This document shows, one piece after another, positions 25,268 through 34,868 of a stretch of DNA of 64,000 nt. The translations under genes were made by a program, and so were the position numbers. The stretch's first letter is position 1; each line of letters opens with the position of its first letter. The DNA is taken from positions 1-64,000 of the forward strand of contig NZ_BONQ01000036.1 of assembly GCF_016862795.1 (NCBI RefSeq), given 5' to 3'. The stretch is from Dactylosporangium siamense. Its GTDB lineage: Bacteria; Actinomycetota; Actinomycetes; Mycobacteriales; Micromonosporaceae. The notes below the pieces were generated by a model. That model saw nothing but the letters and a program-made list of their open reading frames with translations. It was not told where the DNA came from and made no database searches.

Positions 25268-25815
25268 AGGTCGAACAGGCCTTCCGGCGGCGTGACGACG
25301 ATCCGCCCGCCGGGCACGTCGACCTCGGGGACGATCTCACGGACGAACGGCACCAGGCCGGTGCGGCCGTCGGTGAGCCGGACGACCAGCAGGTCGTGCG
25401 CGGGCGCGTGGTCGACGCGCAGCAGCTCGCCGAGCTTCTCCCCCGCCGTGTCGACGATGGCGAGGCCGACGAGATCGTGATCGTTCCACTCGTCGGGGTC
25501 CGTCGGGGCCGGGACGGTGGCGCTGTCGACGCAGAGCAGCACGCCGCGCATGGCCTCGGCGAGGTTGCGGTCGTAGATGCCGTCGAACACGATGAGCAGC
25601 TTGCCCTGGTGGGGGCGGACCGACTCGACGGTGACGCTCGCCGGCGGGCGCCACGCCGTGGCCGGCACGTTCTGCAGATGCCGGACCGCCGTCGAGTCGG
25701 TCACCAGGACCGACCCGACGGCGAAACGATCTGCCGGATCATCGGTGCGGATGTCGACCACGACCTCGCCGTGGACGCCGTGCGCACGAAATATCTGACC
25801 GACGACGAGGAACAT
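25264..25815 (-). CDS. rimM: 16S rRNA processing protein RimM
   Basis: Assembly factor for the 30S head that binds S19. 183 residues: an N-terminal RimM domain ([14 protein letters not shown]) and a C-terminal PRC barrel ([18 protein letters not shown] to the end, with [12 protein letters not shown]). It lies 3 nt after the KH-domain gene and overlaps trmD. Confidence 0.96.
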   Translation of the reverse strand: MFLVVGQIFRAHGVHGEVVVDIRTDDPADRFAVGSVLVTDSTAVRHLQNVPATAWRPPASVTVESVRPHQGKLLIVFDGIYDRNLAEAMRGVLLCVDSATVPAPTDPDEWNDHDLVGLAIVDTAGEKLGELLRVDHAPAHDLLVVRLTDGRTGLVPFVREIVPEVDVPGGRIVVTPPEGLFDL

Positions 25816-25818
25816 GGA

Positions 25819-26049
25819 TCAGTACGCGTCGACGATCTCGACGCGGACGCCGCGACCACCGATCGACGTGATCACCTGGCGCAGCGCCTTCGCGGTGCGA
25901 CCACCGCGACCGATCACCGTGCCGAGATCCTCCGGGTTGACGCGGACCTCGAGGCGCTGACCGCGGCGGGAGTCAACCATGCGGACGCGGACATCGTCAG
26001 GGTTGTCGACGATGCCCTTGACCAGGTGCTCCAACGCGGGGCGCAGCAC
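25819..26049 (-). CDS. khpA: KH-domain RNA-binding protein KhpA
   Basis: A 76-residue single KH domain with the GxxG loop in GTVIGRGGRTAKAL. KhpA-type proteins bind RNA and, with KhpB in firmicutes, affect elongation and division. The GTG at 26049 (LRPALEHLVKGIVDNP) lies 1 nt after the rpsP stop; the frame extends upstream but would overlap rpsP. The order rpsP-khpA-rimM-trmD is the usual one. Confidence 0.93.
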   Translation of the reverse strand: MLRPALEHLVKGIVDNPDDVRVRMVDSRRGQRLEVRVNPEDLGTVIGRGGRTAKALRQVITSIGGRGVRVEIVDAY

Positions 26050-26050
26050 G

Positions 26051-26536
26051 TCAGGCCTCCGTGCCGGCGCCGGCACCGGTCTGCTCCTCAGCCTGCGCGG
26101 CCGGGGCCGCGGGGGCCTCTGCCGGAGCCTCAGCCGGAGTCTCGGCCTTCTTCTTCGGCTCGGCCTTCTTCGCCTTCGGCGCCTCGGCGAGACCGGCGGC
26201 GGCCTGCGCCTCGGCCTCGTAGGTGGCCCGGCGGTCCGGCGCGACGGCCTTGACCTTCAGCGGCTCGGCCGGTGCGGGCAGGCCCTTGAACTGCTGCCAG
26301 TCACCGGTCTTGGAGAGGATCGCCCGCACGGCGTCGCTCGGCTGCGCGCCGACCGAGAGCCAGTGCTGCACGCGCTCGGAGTTGACCTCGATACGCGAGG
26401 GCTCCTCCTTCGGGTGGTAGAGCCCGACGAACTCGATCGCCCGACCGTCACGCTTGGTGCGCGAGTCGGCGACGACGATGCGGTACTGCGGGTTGCGGAT
26501 CTTGCCCATCCGCAGGAGCCGGATCTTGACGGCCAC
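26051..26536 (-). CDS. rpsP: 30S ribosomal protein S16
   Basis: Small-subunit assembly protein. 161 residues: the conserved core [20 protein letters not shown] and [13 protein letters not shown], then an Ala/Glu/Lys-rich C-terminal extension of about 60 residues typical of actinobacteria. First gene of rpsP-khpA-rimM-trmD-rplS. The promoter is presumably in the 157 bp between it and the DUF402 gene end. Confidence 0.97.
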   Translation of the reverse strand: MAVKIRLLRMGKIRNPQYRIVVADSRTKRDGRAIEFVGLYHPKEEPSRIEVNSERVQHWLSVGAQPSDAVRAILSKTGDWQQFKGLPAPAEPLKVKAVAPDRRATYEAEAQAAAGLAEAPKAKKAEPKKKAETPAEAPAEAPAAPAAQAEEQTGAGAGTEA

Positions 26537-26693
26537 TTTGTTTGCTCGCTCCTGGATCTGTGTGGAAGCCGAGCGAACGTCCGGACACCGTGGGGATTGG
26601 CGCCTTCGGCTCTGCTCTGATGGAAAGGACCCGACGCCGGGTTAGAGGGCTCGACGCGAAACCTGATACCAGCCGTCCATTGTGCCAGACCCG

Positions 26694-27353
26694 CTACGCA
26701 CCGCAAAAACCGCGGTCCCAGCCCGGCACGAGACCGGGCAGTGTCCAGTCCGAAGGTGGGGTGAAATCGGTCCAGGTGCCGTCGAACGGGAACACGCCCG
26801 CCTCGATCTCCTTCACGACCCGCTCACCCTCGGCGCGGACGAAGGCCTCGTCCGGCACCCAGTAGTGCTCCGGCAGGGCGAGGCGCTCCAGGAACTCCTC
26901 CTCGTCCTTCCAGTGCCAGGACCGGTCGGGCGCCACCACGATGTCGAGGTCCCAGTCGGTGACGTCGACGCCGGCCGCGCCACCCTCGTCACTCCAGCGC
27001 ACCGCCGGGCGCTCCAGGTTGACGTACCAGTTCTTGAACCGGCCCAGATCGTCGTGGAACCACCAGACCGAGTGCGACGGGTCGCCGGGCCGGTGCAGCT
27101 TGAGCACGCCGGGCCCGTCCCAGGTGCCGTGCTTCAGCGCCGTGCCCCGGGTCACGAACTCCGTGAACGGCATCGTGCGCATCCCGAACCCGTCGCCGGA
27201 GACCTCGTTGACGACCGGCGTGCCCCGCTCGATCCACAGCAGCAGCCCGCGCTCGTCGTCGGAGACCACCCTGGCCGGGCGCACCCAGCCGAGCCGGCCC
27301 AGCCGCACGTTGCGGTGCATGACGACCTGCCCGGGCACAAACCTGACGCTCAA
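26694..27353 (-). CDS. DUF402 protein, second of tandem pair
   Basis: A 219-residue protein. Core motifs of the DUF402 beta-barrel: VMHRNVRLGRLGW, DDERGLLLW, HSVWWFHDDLGRFKNWYVNLE and the DWDLDIVV acidic site, then KDEEEFLERLAL. FomD, a DUF402 member, is a metal-dependent phosphohydrolase; a similar activity is possible. The TTG start (27353) overlaps the stop of the upstream paralog (TTGA) and has AGGGAG about 6 nt upstream. The two DUF402 proteins are clearly paralogous, likely a local duplication. Confidence 0.88.
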   Translation of the reverse strand: MSVRFVPGQVVMHRNVRLGRLGWVRPARVVSDDERGLLLWIERGTPVVNEVSGDGFGMRTMPFTEFVTRGTALKHGTWDGPGVLKLHRPGDPSHSVWWFHDDLGRFKNWYVNLERPAVRWSDEGGAAGVDVTDWDLDIVVAPDRSWHWKDEEEFLERLALPEHYWVPDEAFVRAEGERVVKEIEAGVFPFDGTWTDFTPPSDWTLPGLVPGWDRGFCGA

Positions 27354-28003
27354 CCGCGCTCCCTCGGTCGGTCCCAGCCCTCCGTGACCGGTGGCGGTGG
27401 GACGCTCCAGTCGGCCGGCGGCCGGTAATCGGTCCAGGTGCCGTCGAACGGCCACGCGCCGGCCTCGATCGCCGGCACGACCCGCCGGCCCTGCTCCCAC
27501 ACCGCCTCGGCGTCACCGACCCAGTAATGATCGGGGAAGGCGAGGCGCTCGGTGAGCTCGTCCTCGTCCTTCCAGTCCCAGCGCCGGTCCGGCCAGACCC
27601 AGATGTCCAGGTCCTGGTCGGTCAGGTCGACGCCGGCCACGGCACCGTCGTCCCAGGTGACCGACGGCTCCTCCAGGTTGACGTACCACGCCCGGAAGCG
27701 CCCGGCCGGGTCGAACAGCCACCACACCGAATACGCCGCGCCGCGCGGGTTGAACTTCAGCGTGCCCGGTCCGCGATAGATGTCCTGGATGAGCTTTTTC
27801 GGCGTCTGTACCCACTCCGCGAACGGCATCTCACGGGGGCCTCGCCCGTCGACGGTGACCTCGCGGATGACGGGGCTTCCGGTCGGCATCCAGAGCCGGA
27901 GGCCCAGCTCGTCGTCGGCGACGACCCGGGTGAGGGGTGCCCAGACCAGGGCGTCCCGGGCGAAGTGCCGGTGCAGGATCACCCGTCCTGAGCTCAGCGC
28001 CAC
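27350..28003 (-). CDS. DUF402 protein, first of tandem pair
   Basis: A 217-residue paralog of the next gene: VILHRHFARDALVW, DDELGLRLWM, YSVWWLFDPAGRFRAWYVNLE, DQDLDIWVWPDRRWDWKDEDEL and a matching C-terminus ending in PFDGTWTDYRPP. Function is unknown beyond the possible metal-dependent phosphohydrolase fold. It begins 7 nt after the amidohydrolase stop, so the two DUF402 genes and the amidohydrolase may form one transcript downstream of ffh. Confidence 0.88.
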   Translation of the reverse strand: MALSSGRVILHRHFARDALVWAPLTRVVADDELGLRLWMPTGSPVIREVTVDGRGPREMPFAEWVQTPKKLIQDIYRGPGTLKFNPRGAAYSVWWLFDPAGRFRAWYVNLEEPSVTWDDGAVAGVDLTDQDLDIWVWPDRRWDWKDEDELTERLAFPDHYWVGDAEAVWEQGRRVVPAIEAGAWPFDGTWTDYRPPADWSVPPPPVTEGWDRPRERG

Positions 28004-28010
28004 CCGGTGA

Positions 28011-29105
28011 TCATAGGACGACCCGGCCTTTCAGGACGATCCGCCGCGGCCGCAGCAGCTCGGTCAGGTCGTGTCGTGGATCACTGTCGTAGACGACCAG
28101 ATCCGCCAGCCCGCCCTCGACCAGGCCGGGGAAGCCGAGCCACTCCCGGGCCCCCCACGAGCCGGCCCGCAGCACGTCCAGCGCCGGCATGCCGGCCTCG
28201 CGGTGCAGCAGCAGCATCTCCTGCGCGGCGAGGCCGTGCGCGATGCCGCCGCCGGCGTCGCTGCCGACGTAGATCGGCACGCCGGCCTCGTGCGCGGCGC
28301 GCACCACCGACGGGAACCGGTCGCGCAGCGCGAGCATGTGCCGGGCATACCCGGGAAATTTGTCCGAAGCGGCCGCGGCGATCCCGCCGAACGTGGCAAT
28401 GTTGATCATCGTCGGGACGAGCGCGGTGCGCTGCCCGGCCATCACGTCGATGTCGTCGGCGGACAGCCCGGTGCCGTGCTCGACCGAGTCGACGCCGGCC
28501 CGGACCAGCGCGGCCACGGACTCCTCGGCGAACGTGTGGACGGCCACGCGGGCGCCCGCGGCGTGCGCGGCCGCGACGGCGCCGGCCATCGACTCGAGAT
28601 CCCAGGCGGGCGCGAGGTCGCCCACGCCCCGGTCGATCCAGTCGCCGACGAGCTTCACCCAGCCGTTGCCGAGCCCGGCCTGCCGGGTGACCTCCTCGGC
28701 GAGGGAGGCGGCCCCCACCTCGACGCCGATGTCGCGCAGGTAGCGCTTCGGCGGGGCGACGTGCCGGCCCGCCCTGGCCAGCCGGGGGATCTCCGGGTCG
28801 TCGTCGAGCATCGGATAGGCGATGGGCGAGCCCGCGTCGCGGATCGCCAGGACGCCCGCGGCCCGGTCGATCAGGGCCAGGTCCCTGGCGGCGTCGACGC
28901 CGGTGGACGGGTGACCGCCGGGCGCGATGCCCAGGTGGCAGTGCGCGTCGACCAGACCGGGCAGGACGTATCCGCCGTCGGCGACCGTCACGGCGCCCGG
29001 CACCGGCGCCAGGGTCACCCGGTCCCCGACCAGCCAGAGGTCGGTCGTCGTGTCGTCCGGGAGCAGCACGCCCCGGACATGCAGTGCCTCAGGAGTCCTT
29101 GTCAC
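28011..29105 (-). CDS. Amidohydrolase family protein
   Basis: A 364-residue metal-dependent hydrolase of the imidazolonepropionase-like type. The metal site is seen as LPGLVDAHCHLG, later VAVHTFAEES (His), SVEHGTGLS (His) and YVGSDAGGGIAHG (Asp). The barrel ends with EGGLADLVVYDSDP, typical of the family. The substrate is unknown. The GTG start overlaps the ffh coding end by 17 nt; the frame is open further but only within ffh. It probably follows ffh on the same mRNA. Confidence 0.88.
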   Translation of the reverse strand: MTRTPEALHVRGVLLPDDTTTDLWLVGDRVTLAPVPGAVTVADGGYVLPGLVDAHCHLGIAPGGHPSTGVDAARDLALIDRAAGVLAIRDAGSPIAYPMLDDDPEIPRLARAGRHVAPPKRYLRDIGVEVGAASLAEEVTRQAGLGNGWVKLVGDWIDRGVGDLAPAWDLESMAGAVAAAHAAGARVAVHTFAEESVAALVRAGVDSVEHGTGLSADDIDVMAGQRTALVPTMINIATFGGIAAAASDKFPGYARHMLALRDRFPSVVRAAHEAGVPIYVGSDAGGGIAHGLAAQEMLLLHREAGMPALDVLRAGSWGAREWLGFPGLVEGGLADLVVYDSDPRHDLTELLRPRRIVLKGRVVL

Positions 29106-30627
29106 GCTTCTGCAGCTTCGAGAAGTCGAGCTTCGGCAGCTTGAAGCCGGCCGGCAGGCCCGCCGAGTTGGGGTCCATGGCCGCCGGGTCGAACCCGGGC
29201 GGCAGCTGCGGCATCCCGCCGCCGAGCCGCGGCTGCCGGGCGCCGCCGCCCTTGCCACCCTTGGCGTCCTTGCGCTTGTTCTTCGGCGACTTGGTGGCCT
29301 TGCGGCGGCCGCCGGGCAGGCCCATCATGCCGCCCATCTGCTTCATCATCTTCTGCGCGTCGGCGAAGCGGTTGAGCAGCTGGTTGACGTCGGTGACGGT
29401 GACGCCGGAGCCGTTGGCGATACGGACCCGGCGGGACGCGTTGAGGATCTTGGGGTTGGTGCGCTCGCCCGGGGTCATCGAGCGGATGATCGCGGTGACC
29501 TTGTCGAAGTGCTTGTCGTCGATCTCGGCCAGCTGGTCCTTCATCTGGCCCATGCCGGGCATCATCGCCAGGACGTTGGCGATCGGGCCCATCCGCCGCA
29601 CCGCCTGCAGCTGCTCGAGGAAGTCCTCCAGCGTGAACGACTCGCCGCCCATGAGCTTGGCGGCCATCCGCTCCTTCTGGTCGTCCTCGAACGCCAGCTC
29701 GGCCTGCTCGATCAGGGTGAGCACGTCACCCATGCCGAGGATGCGCGAGGCCATCCGGTCGGGGTGGAAGACGTCGAAGTCCTCGAGCTTCTCACCGGTC
29801 GACGCGAACATGATCGGCTGGCCGGTGACGTGGCGGACGGAGAGCGCGGCACCACCGCGGGCGTCGCCGTCGAGCTTGGACAGGACCACGCCGGTGATGC
29901 CGACGCCGTCGCGGAACGCCTGGGCGGTGGTGACGGCGTCCTGGCCGACCATCGCGTCGATGACGAAGATGACCTCGTCGGGGTCGACCGCGTCACGGAT
30001 GTCGGCGGCCTGCTGCATCATCTCGGCGTCGATGCCGAGGCGGCCGGCGGTGTCGACGATGACGATGTCGCGCATCTGCCGCCGGGCGTGCTCGATCGAC
30101 TCGCGGGCGACGCTGACCGGGTCGCCGACGCCGTTGCCGGGCTGCGGCGCGTAGACCTCCACGCCGGCCCGGCCGCCGAGGACCTGCAGCTGGTTGACGG
30201 CGTTGGGGCGCTGGAGGTCACAGGCGACGAGCAGCGGCTGGTGCCCCTGCGCCTTGAGCCAGCGGGCGAGCTTGCCCGCCAGGGTGGTCTTGCCGGAGCC
30301 CTGGAGACCGGCCAGCATGATCACGGTCGGCGCGGTCTTGGCGAACTGCAGCCGGCGGGCCTCGCCGCCGAGCGTCGCGACCAGCTCCTCGTGCACGATC
30401 TTGATGACCTGCTGGGCCGGGTTGAGGGCCTTGGACACCTCGGCGCCGCGGGCGCGCTCCTTGAGCCGGGCGATGAAGTCCTTCACCACCGGCAGCGCGA
30501 CGTCCGCCTCGAGCAACGCGAGGCGGATCTCCCGCGCGGTGGCGTCGACGTCAGCGTCGGTGAGCCTGCCCTTGCTCTTCAGCTTCGAGAAGATGCCGGA
30601 GAGCCGGTCACTCAGGGTGTCAAACAC
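29089..30627 (-). CDS. ffh: Signal recognition particle protein Ffh
   Basis: GTPase that binds signal sequences and 4.5S RNA and delivers ribosomes to FtsY. 512 residues: an N domain (about 1-85), the G domain with GLQGSGKTTLAGKLA, DTAGRLGID and TKLDG-type SKLDGDARGG, then a Met-rich M domain from about 300 to 440. The C-terminal tail (GGARQPRLGGGMPQ) is Gly/Pro-rich. It follows glnD by 47 nt and precedes the amidohydrolase. Confidence 0.98.
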   Translation of the reverse strand: MFDTLSDRLSGIFSKLKSKGRLTDADVDATAREIRLALLEADVALPVVKDFIARLKERARGAEVSKALNPAQQVIKIVHEELVATLGGEARRLQFAKTAPTVIMLAGLQGSGKTTLAGKLARWLKAQGHQPLLVACDLQRPNAVNQLQVLGGRAGVEVYAPQPGNGVGDPVSVARESIEHARRQMRDIVIVDTAGRLGIDAEMMQQAADIRDAVDPDEVIFVIDAMVGQDAVTTAQAFRDGVGITGVVLSKLDGDARGGAALSVRHVTGQPIMFASTGEKLEDFDVFHPDRMASRILGMGDVLTLIEQAELAFEDDQKERMAAKLMGGESFTLEDFLEQLQAVRRMGPIANVLAMMPGMGQMKDQLAEIDDKHFDKVTAIIRSMTPGERTNPKILNASRRVRIANGSGVTVTDVNQLLNRFADAQKMMKQMGGMMGLPGGRRKATKSPKNKRKDAKGGKGGGARQPRLGGGMPQLPPGFDPAAMDPNSAGLPAGFKLPKLDFSKLQKRDKDS

Positions 30628-30674
30628 GACGAATCCGTCCTCGAGGTAGGCGCTGCTGCAAAGGGTAACCGACG

Positions 30675-32924
30675 CTACGCGGGGGTCGCCGCCTGTAGCA
30701 CGGCGTCCTGCACCCGCGCCTTGTCGTCGGCGGACAGCTCACCGGCCAGGTAGAAGGCGTCGACGACCTCCCCGCCCAGGGTCGAGATGCGCGCGGAACG
30801 CACGTCGGCGCCGACGTCCTCCAGGGCCCGGGCCACCCGGAAGAGCAGGCCGGGCGTGTCGGAGGCGCGCAGCTCCAGGACGGTGGCGGCGGTCGCGGCG
30901 GCCGGCGGCTGCCACACCACCCGCGGCGGCACGGCGTTGCGGTGCCTGGCGGAGCGCTCCCGGGCGGCGAGCCGCTCGGCGACGGGCAGCTCGCCGAGCA
31001 CGGCGCGGCGCAGGTCGCTGGCGATCGCCTCCTTGTCGAGCTCGCCGCCATACCGTGGCTGGACCGCGCAGACCATCCTGGCCAGGCCGCCCGAGCTGAT
31101 CGTGTCGGCGGTGACCACGTCGAGGCGGTGCAGCGACAGGCAGCCGGCCACTGCGGCGAGCAGCCCGCGCCGGTCGCGCGCCGTCACCGACACCGTGTCG
31201 GTGTCGATCTCCACCGCCGGCAGTTTCGACGGTGACGGCAGCGCCGCGGCCGGCGAGGGCGGCGGGGCGACCACGCCGGTGTCCAGGGCCCGCTCGACAT
31301 GCCTGACCAGGTCCGCGATGAGCCGGCCCTTCCAGTCCGACCAGGCACCGGGCCCGGTCGCGGCGGCGTCGGCCCGGGCGAGCGCGTGCAGCACGGCGAG
31401 GGTGGAGGCGTCACCGACGGCGGCGGCCACCCCGGCGATGGTCTGCGGGTCGCTGAGGTCGCGGCGGGTCGCGGTGTCCGGCAGCAGCAGGTGCAGCCGG
31501 ACGACCTTCTCGACCTGCTCGACGTCGCCGGGCGGCAGGCCGAGCCGGGACGCGATGTCGGCCGCGATCGGCGCGCCGACGGTGCTGTGGTCGCCGGCCA
31601 GGCCCTTGCCGACGTCGTGCAGCAGCCCGCAGAGCACCAGCAGGTCCGGGCGGTCGACGTCGCGGGACAGCTTCGCCGCGTGCCGGGCCGTCTCGACCAG
31701 ATGCCGGTCGACGGTGAACAGGTGCACCGGGCTGTGCTGCGGCAGGCTGCGGACCCGGGCCCATTCGGGCAGCCAGTTCACCACGAGGCCGTAGCGGTCG
31801 CAGGCCTCCCAGATCGAGATCATCGAGGGGCCGCTGCCCAGCAGCGTGAGCAGGGCGTCGCGGGCGGGTGCCGGCCACGGCTGGGGCATCGGCGCGGCGA
31901 ACCCGCCGAGCCACTCCAGGGTCGCGTGCGCGATCGGCAGCTCGGCCCGGGCCGCGGCGGCGGCGACCCGCAGCGGCAGCGTCGGGTCGGGCCGCGGGGT
32001 CACCGCGGCCCGCGCCAGGACCACCTCACCGTGCTGCTCGACGACGTCCCGGGCGAGCGGCCGGCGCTCCGCGTGGCCGCGCGTGCCGGGCGACGACCAG
32101 CGCTCCACCGCCCGCCAGGCGTCGTCGCTGGCATACGCGATGGTGCGGGCCGCCTCGGCGATGCGCCGCAGCACCTCGTCGCGGTCGCCGAGGTCGAGCA
32201 GCTCGGCGACCTCGTCACGGTCCTGGGCGAGGAGCCGGTCGACCCGGCGGCCACGCACCGCGTGCAGCGCGTCGCGGACGTCGAGCAGCGTCCGGTACGC
32301 ACCACGGACGGCCGGGCGGGGTCCGTCGGCGACGCCGGCGAAGCCGATGCCGCGCAGCACGCCCACGTCGCGCAGGCCGCCGCGGGACTCCTTGACGTCG
32401 CCTTCGAGCAGGAACGCCAGCTCCCCGTGGGCGTCCCAGCGGGCCTGGGTCAGCGCGCGCAGCGAGGGCAGCAGGTGGCGGGCCTCACGCCGCCACTGCG
32501 CGACCGCGTCGGTGTGCAGGCGGGCCAGCAGGCCGGCGTCGCCGGCGACGAGCCGGGCGTCGAGCAGCCCGAGGGCGACCTTCAGGTCCTCCCTGGCCAG
32601 GTCGAGCGCCTGCGAAGGGGTCCGGGTCGAGTGGTCGAGGGCGAACTTGGCGTCCCAGATCTGATACCAGATCCGCGTGCCGAGCTCGTCGGCGAACGTG
32701 GAGTTCGAAGCGGTGTGCAGCAGCACCAGGTCGAGGTCGCTGCGCGGGGCGCACTCGCGACGGCCGAGTCCGCCGACCGCGACCAGGGCGAGGCCGTCAG
32801 CGACGCCGCCCGTCGACGCGTAGACGGCGGCGAGCCAGGCGTCGAGCGCGGCCGACCGCGAAGCTCGCGCGGCGGCGCCCGCCCCGGTGGAAAGGACCGG
32901 AACGGGCGCCGACGGTTGTGTCAT
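30675..32924 (-). CDS. glnD: [Protein-PII] uridylyl/adenylyltransferase GlnD
   Basis: Nitrogen sensor that modifies the T-loop tyrosine of PII. 749 residues: the nucleotidyltransferase motif VGGLGRRECAPRSDLDL (around residue 50), a GlnD PII-UTase domain, an HD hydrolase site LCGLLHDVGKG (about 430), and two C-terminal ACT domains that sense glutamine (about 575-650 and 680-749). In actinobacteria GlnD adenylylates PII, so that is the likely reaction here. The order amt-glnK-glnD is the classical one; it starts 28 nt after glnK. Confidence 0.95.
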   Translation of the reverse strand: MTQPSAPVPVLSTGAGAAARASRSAALDAWLAAVYASTGGVADGLALVAVGGLGRRECAPRSDLDLVLLHTASNSTFADELGTRIWYQIWDAKFALDHSTRTPSQALDLAREDLKVALGLLDARLVAGDAGLLARLHTDAVAQWRREARHLLPSLRALTQARWDAHGELAFLLEGDVKESRGGLRDVGVLRGIGFAGVADGPRPAVRGAYRTLLDVRDALHAVRGRRVDRLLAQDRDEVAELLDLGDRDEVLRRIAEAARTIAYASDDAWRAVERWSSPGTRGHAERRPLARDVVEQHGEVVLARAAVTPRPDPTLPLRVAAAAARAELPIAHATLEWLGGFAAPMPQPWPAPARDALLTLLGSGPSMISIWEACDRYGLVVNWLPEWARVRSLPQHSPVHLFTVDRHLVETARHAAKLSRDVDRPDLLVLCGLLHDVGKGLAGDHSTVGAPIAADIASRLGLPPGDVEQVEKVVRLHLLLPDTATRRDLSDPQTIAGVAAAVGDASTLAVLHALARADAAATGPGAWSDWKGRLIADLVRHVERALDTGVVAPPPSPAAALPSPSKLPAVEIDTDTVSVTARDRRGLLAAVAGCLSLHRLDVVTADTISSGGLARMVCAVQPRYGGELDKEAIASDLRRAVLGELPVAERLAARERSARHRNAVPPRVVWQPPAAATAATVLELRASDTPGLLFRVARALEDVGADVRSARISTLGGEVVDAFYLAGELSADDKARVQDAVLQAATPA

Positions 32925-32952
32925 GTGTTCAGTATTCAGGTGTGTTCAGTCC

Positions 32953-33318
<366 letters not shown>

Positions 33319-34695
33319 CTAACCGGCAACTGATTCCGACGCCGGGGCCTGCGCCGCCGGTGCTGATGCACTCTTACCGAGCCCCGCCAGGGCGAAGGCA
33401 CCGGACGAGCCGCTGCTCCCACCCGGGTTGGAAAGATCGTAACCACTCTCGGCGTGCTCCGAGATGTCGATACCCTCGGTCTCCGCCTCGGGCTTGACCC
33501 GGAAGCCGATCGTCTTCTCGATGATCCAGGCGAGGCCGAAGGCGACCGCGAAGGACCAGACGGTGACGATCGCCGCCGCGCCGGCCTGGCTGCCGAGCTG
33601 TCCCGCGCCGCCGCCGAAGAACAGACCGTCCTTGGCGCCGAAGGCCGACTCGATCGAGGGGTTGGTCCCGACGTGGGCGAAGAAGCCGAGCCACAGGGTG
33701 CCGATCCAGCCACCGACGAAGTGCACGCCGACCACGTCGAGCGAGTCGTCGAAGCCGAAGCGGTACTTGAGGCTGACCGCGAGGGCGCAGAGGACGCCGG
33801 CGACGAGGCCGAGCAGGACCGCGGACCACGGGTCGATGAAGCCACAGGCGGGGGTGATCGCGACCAGGCCGGCGATGGCACCGGACGAGGCACCGACCAG
33901 GGTCGGCTTGCGGTCACGGATCCACTCGACGATGACCCAGCCGAGGACGGCCGCGGCGGTCGCGACCTGGGTGTTGATGAACGCCAGGCCGGTGACGCTG
34001 TCGACGGTCAGCTCGGAGCCCGCGTTGAAGCCGAACCAGCCGAACCACAGCAGACCGGCGCCGAGGGCGACGAACGGCACGTTGTGCGGCTTCATGCTCT
34101 CCCGCGGCCAGCCGATGCGCTTGCCGAGGACCAGCGCGACACCGAGTGCTGCCGCACCGGCGTTGATGTGCACCGCGGTGCCACCGGCGAAGTCGAGCGG
34201 GTGGAGCTTCTGGAAGATCCAGCCGCCGCCCCACACGTTGTGGGCGACCGGGAAGTACACCAGCGTGGCCCAGCCCAGGGCGAACAGCAGCCAGCCGGCG
34301 AACTTCGCCCGGTCGGAGATGGCGCCGCTGATCAGCGCGACGGTGATGACCGCGAAGGTCATCTGGAACGCCATGAAGACGTAGACCGGGATGCCCGTGG
34401 CGCCCCAGAGGTCCGTCTCGGCCAGGAACGTCTTGGTGCCCGGGAAGCTGGTCAGGTCACCGATGAGGCCGCCGGCGGTGTCCGTGCCGAATGACATGCT
34501 GAAGCCGTAGAAGAGCCAGATCACGCTGACGAGCCCGATGGCGGAGAAGCTCATCATCATCATGTTCAGAGCGCCCTTGGCACGGTTCAGGCCACCGTAG
34601 AACAGTGCCAGACCCGGCGTCATGAGCAGCACGAGCGCTGTGGAGATCAGCAACCATGCGGTATTACTGCCGTTAAAAGGCGTCGGTTCCGGCAC
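33319..34695 (-). CDS. amtB: Ammonium transporter AmtB
   Basis: Channel for ammonium with about 11 membrane helices; 458 residues. It starts PFNGSNTAWLLISTALVL. The pore carries the conserved DFAGGTAVHINAG and VGVHFVGGWIG histidines. The cytoplasmic C-terminus is long and Ser/Ala-rich. The GTG start has AGGAGG 5 nt upstream. A GlnR-type box about 110 nt upstream suggests induction when nitrogen is limiting. First gene of amtB-glnK-glnD. Confidence 0.96.
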   Translation of the reverse strand: MPEPTPFNGSNTAWLLISTALVLLMTPGLALFYGGLNRAKGALNMMMMSFSAIGLVSVIWLFYGFSMSFGTDTAGGLIGDLTSFPGTKTFLAETDLWGATGIPVYVFMAFQMTFAVITVALISGAISDRAKFAGWLLFALGWATLVYFPVAHNVWGGGWIFQKLHPLDFAGGTAVHINAGAAALGVALVLGKRIGWPRESMKPHNVPFVALGAGLLWFGWFGFNAGSELTVDSVTGLAFINTQVATAAAVLGWVIVEWIRDRKPTLVGASSGAIAGLVAITPACGFIDPWSAVLLGLVAGVLCALAVSLKYRFGFDDSLDVVGVHFVGGWIGTLWLGFFAHVGTNPSIESAFGAKDGLFFGGGAGQLGSQAGAAAIVTVWSFAVAFGLAWIIEKTIGFRVKPEAETEGIDISEHAESGYDLSNPGGSSGSSGAFALAGLGKSASAPAAQAPASESVAG

Positions 34696-34805
34696 GCCGG
34701 CCTCCTATTAGTCGGATCCTCCCTCCGGCCTTCGAGGCAACGTCGCCCTTCGACCGGTTGGCCGAGAGCTTCTAGGGCCCACGTTTCGCGCACCGGCGCT
34801 GAGCG

Positions 34806-34831
34806 GTTTCTAAGGCGTCACGTCATGTTTC
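34806..34831 (-). promoter_or_regulatory. GlnR-type operator upstream of amtB
   Basis: On the minus strand the order is GAAAC-n5-GTGAC-GCCTTA-GAAAC. GTGAC-n6-GAAAC matches the gTnAC-n6-GaAAC actinobacterial GlnR half-box described in Streptomyces. It is 110-135 nt before the amtB start, next to the terminator of the phosphotransferase gene. No glnR gene is in the window; GlnR control is inferred from the match. Confidence 0.7.
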
Positions 34832-34834
34832 CAG

Positions 34835-34856
34835 CGTGTGAAGAAACCTTCACACG
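34835..34856. terminator. Terminator of phosphotransferase gene
   Basis: CGTGTGAAG/CTTCACACG, a perfect 9-bp stem with an AAAC loop. It lies 12 nt after the phosphotransferase stop and immediately before the GlnR-type box. Confidence 0.65.
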
Positions 34857-34868
34857 TCCGGGCAAGCC

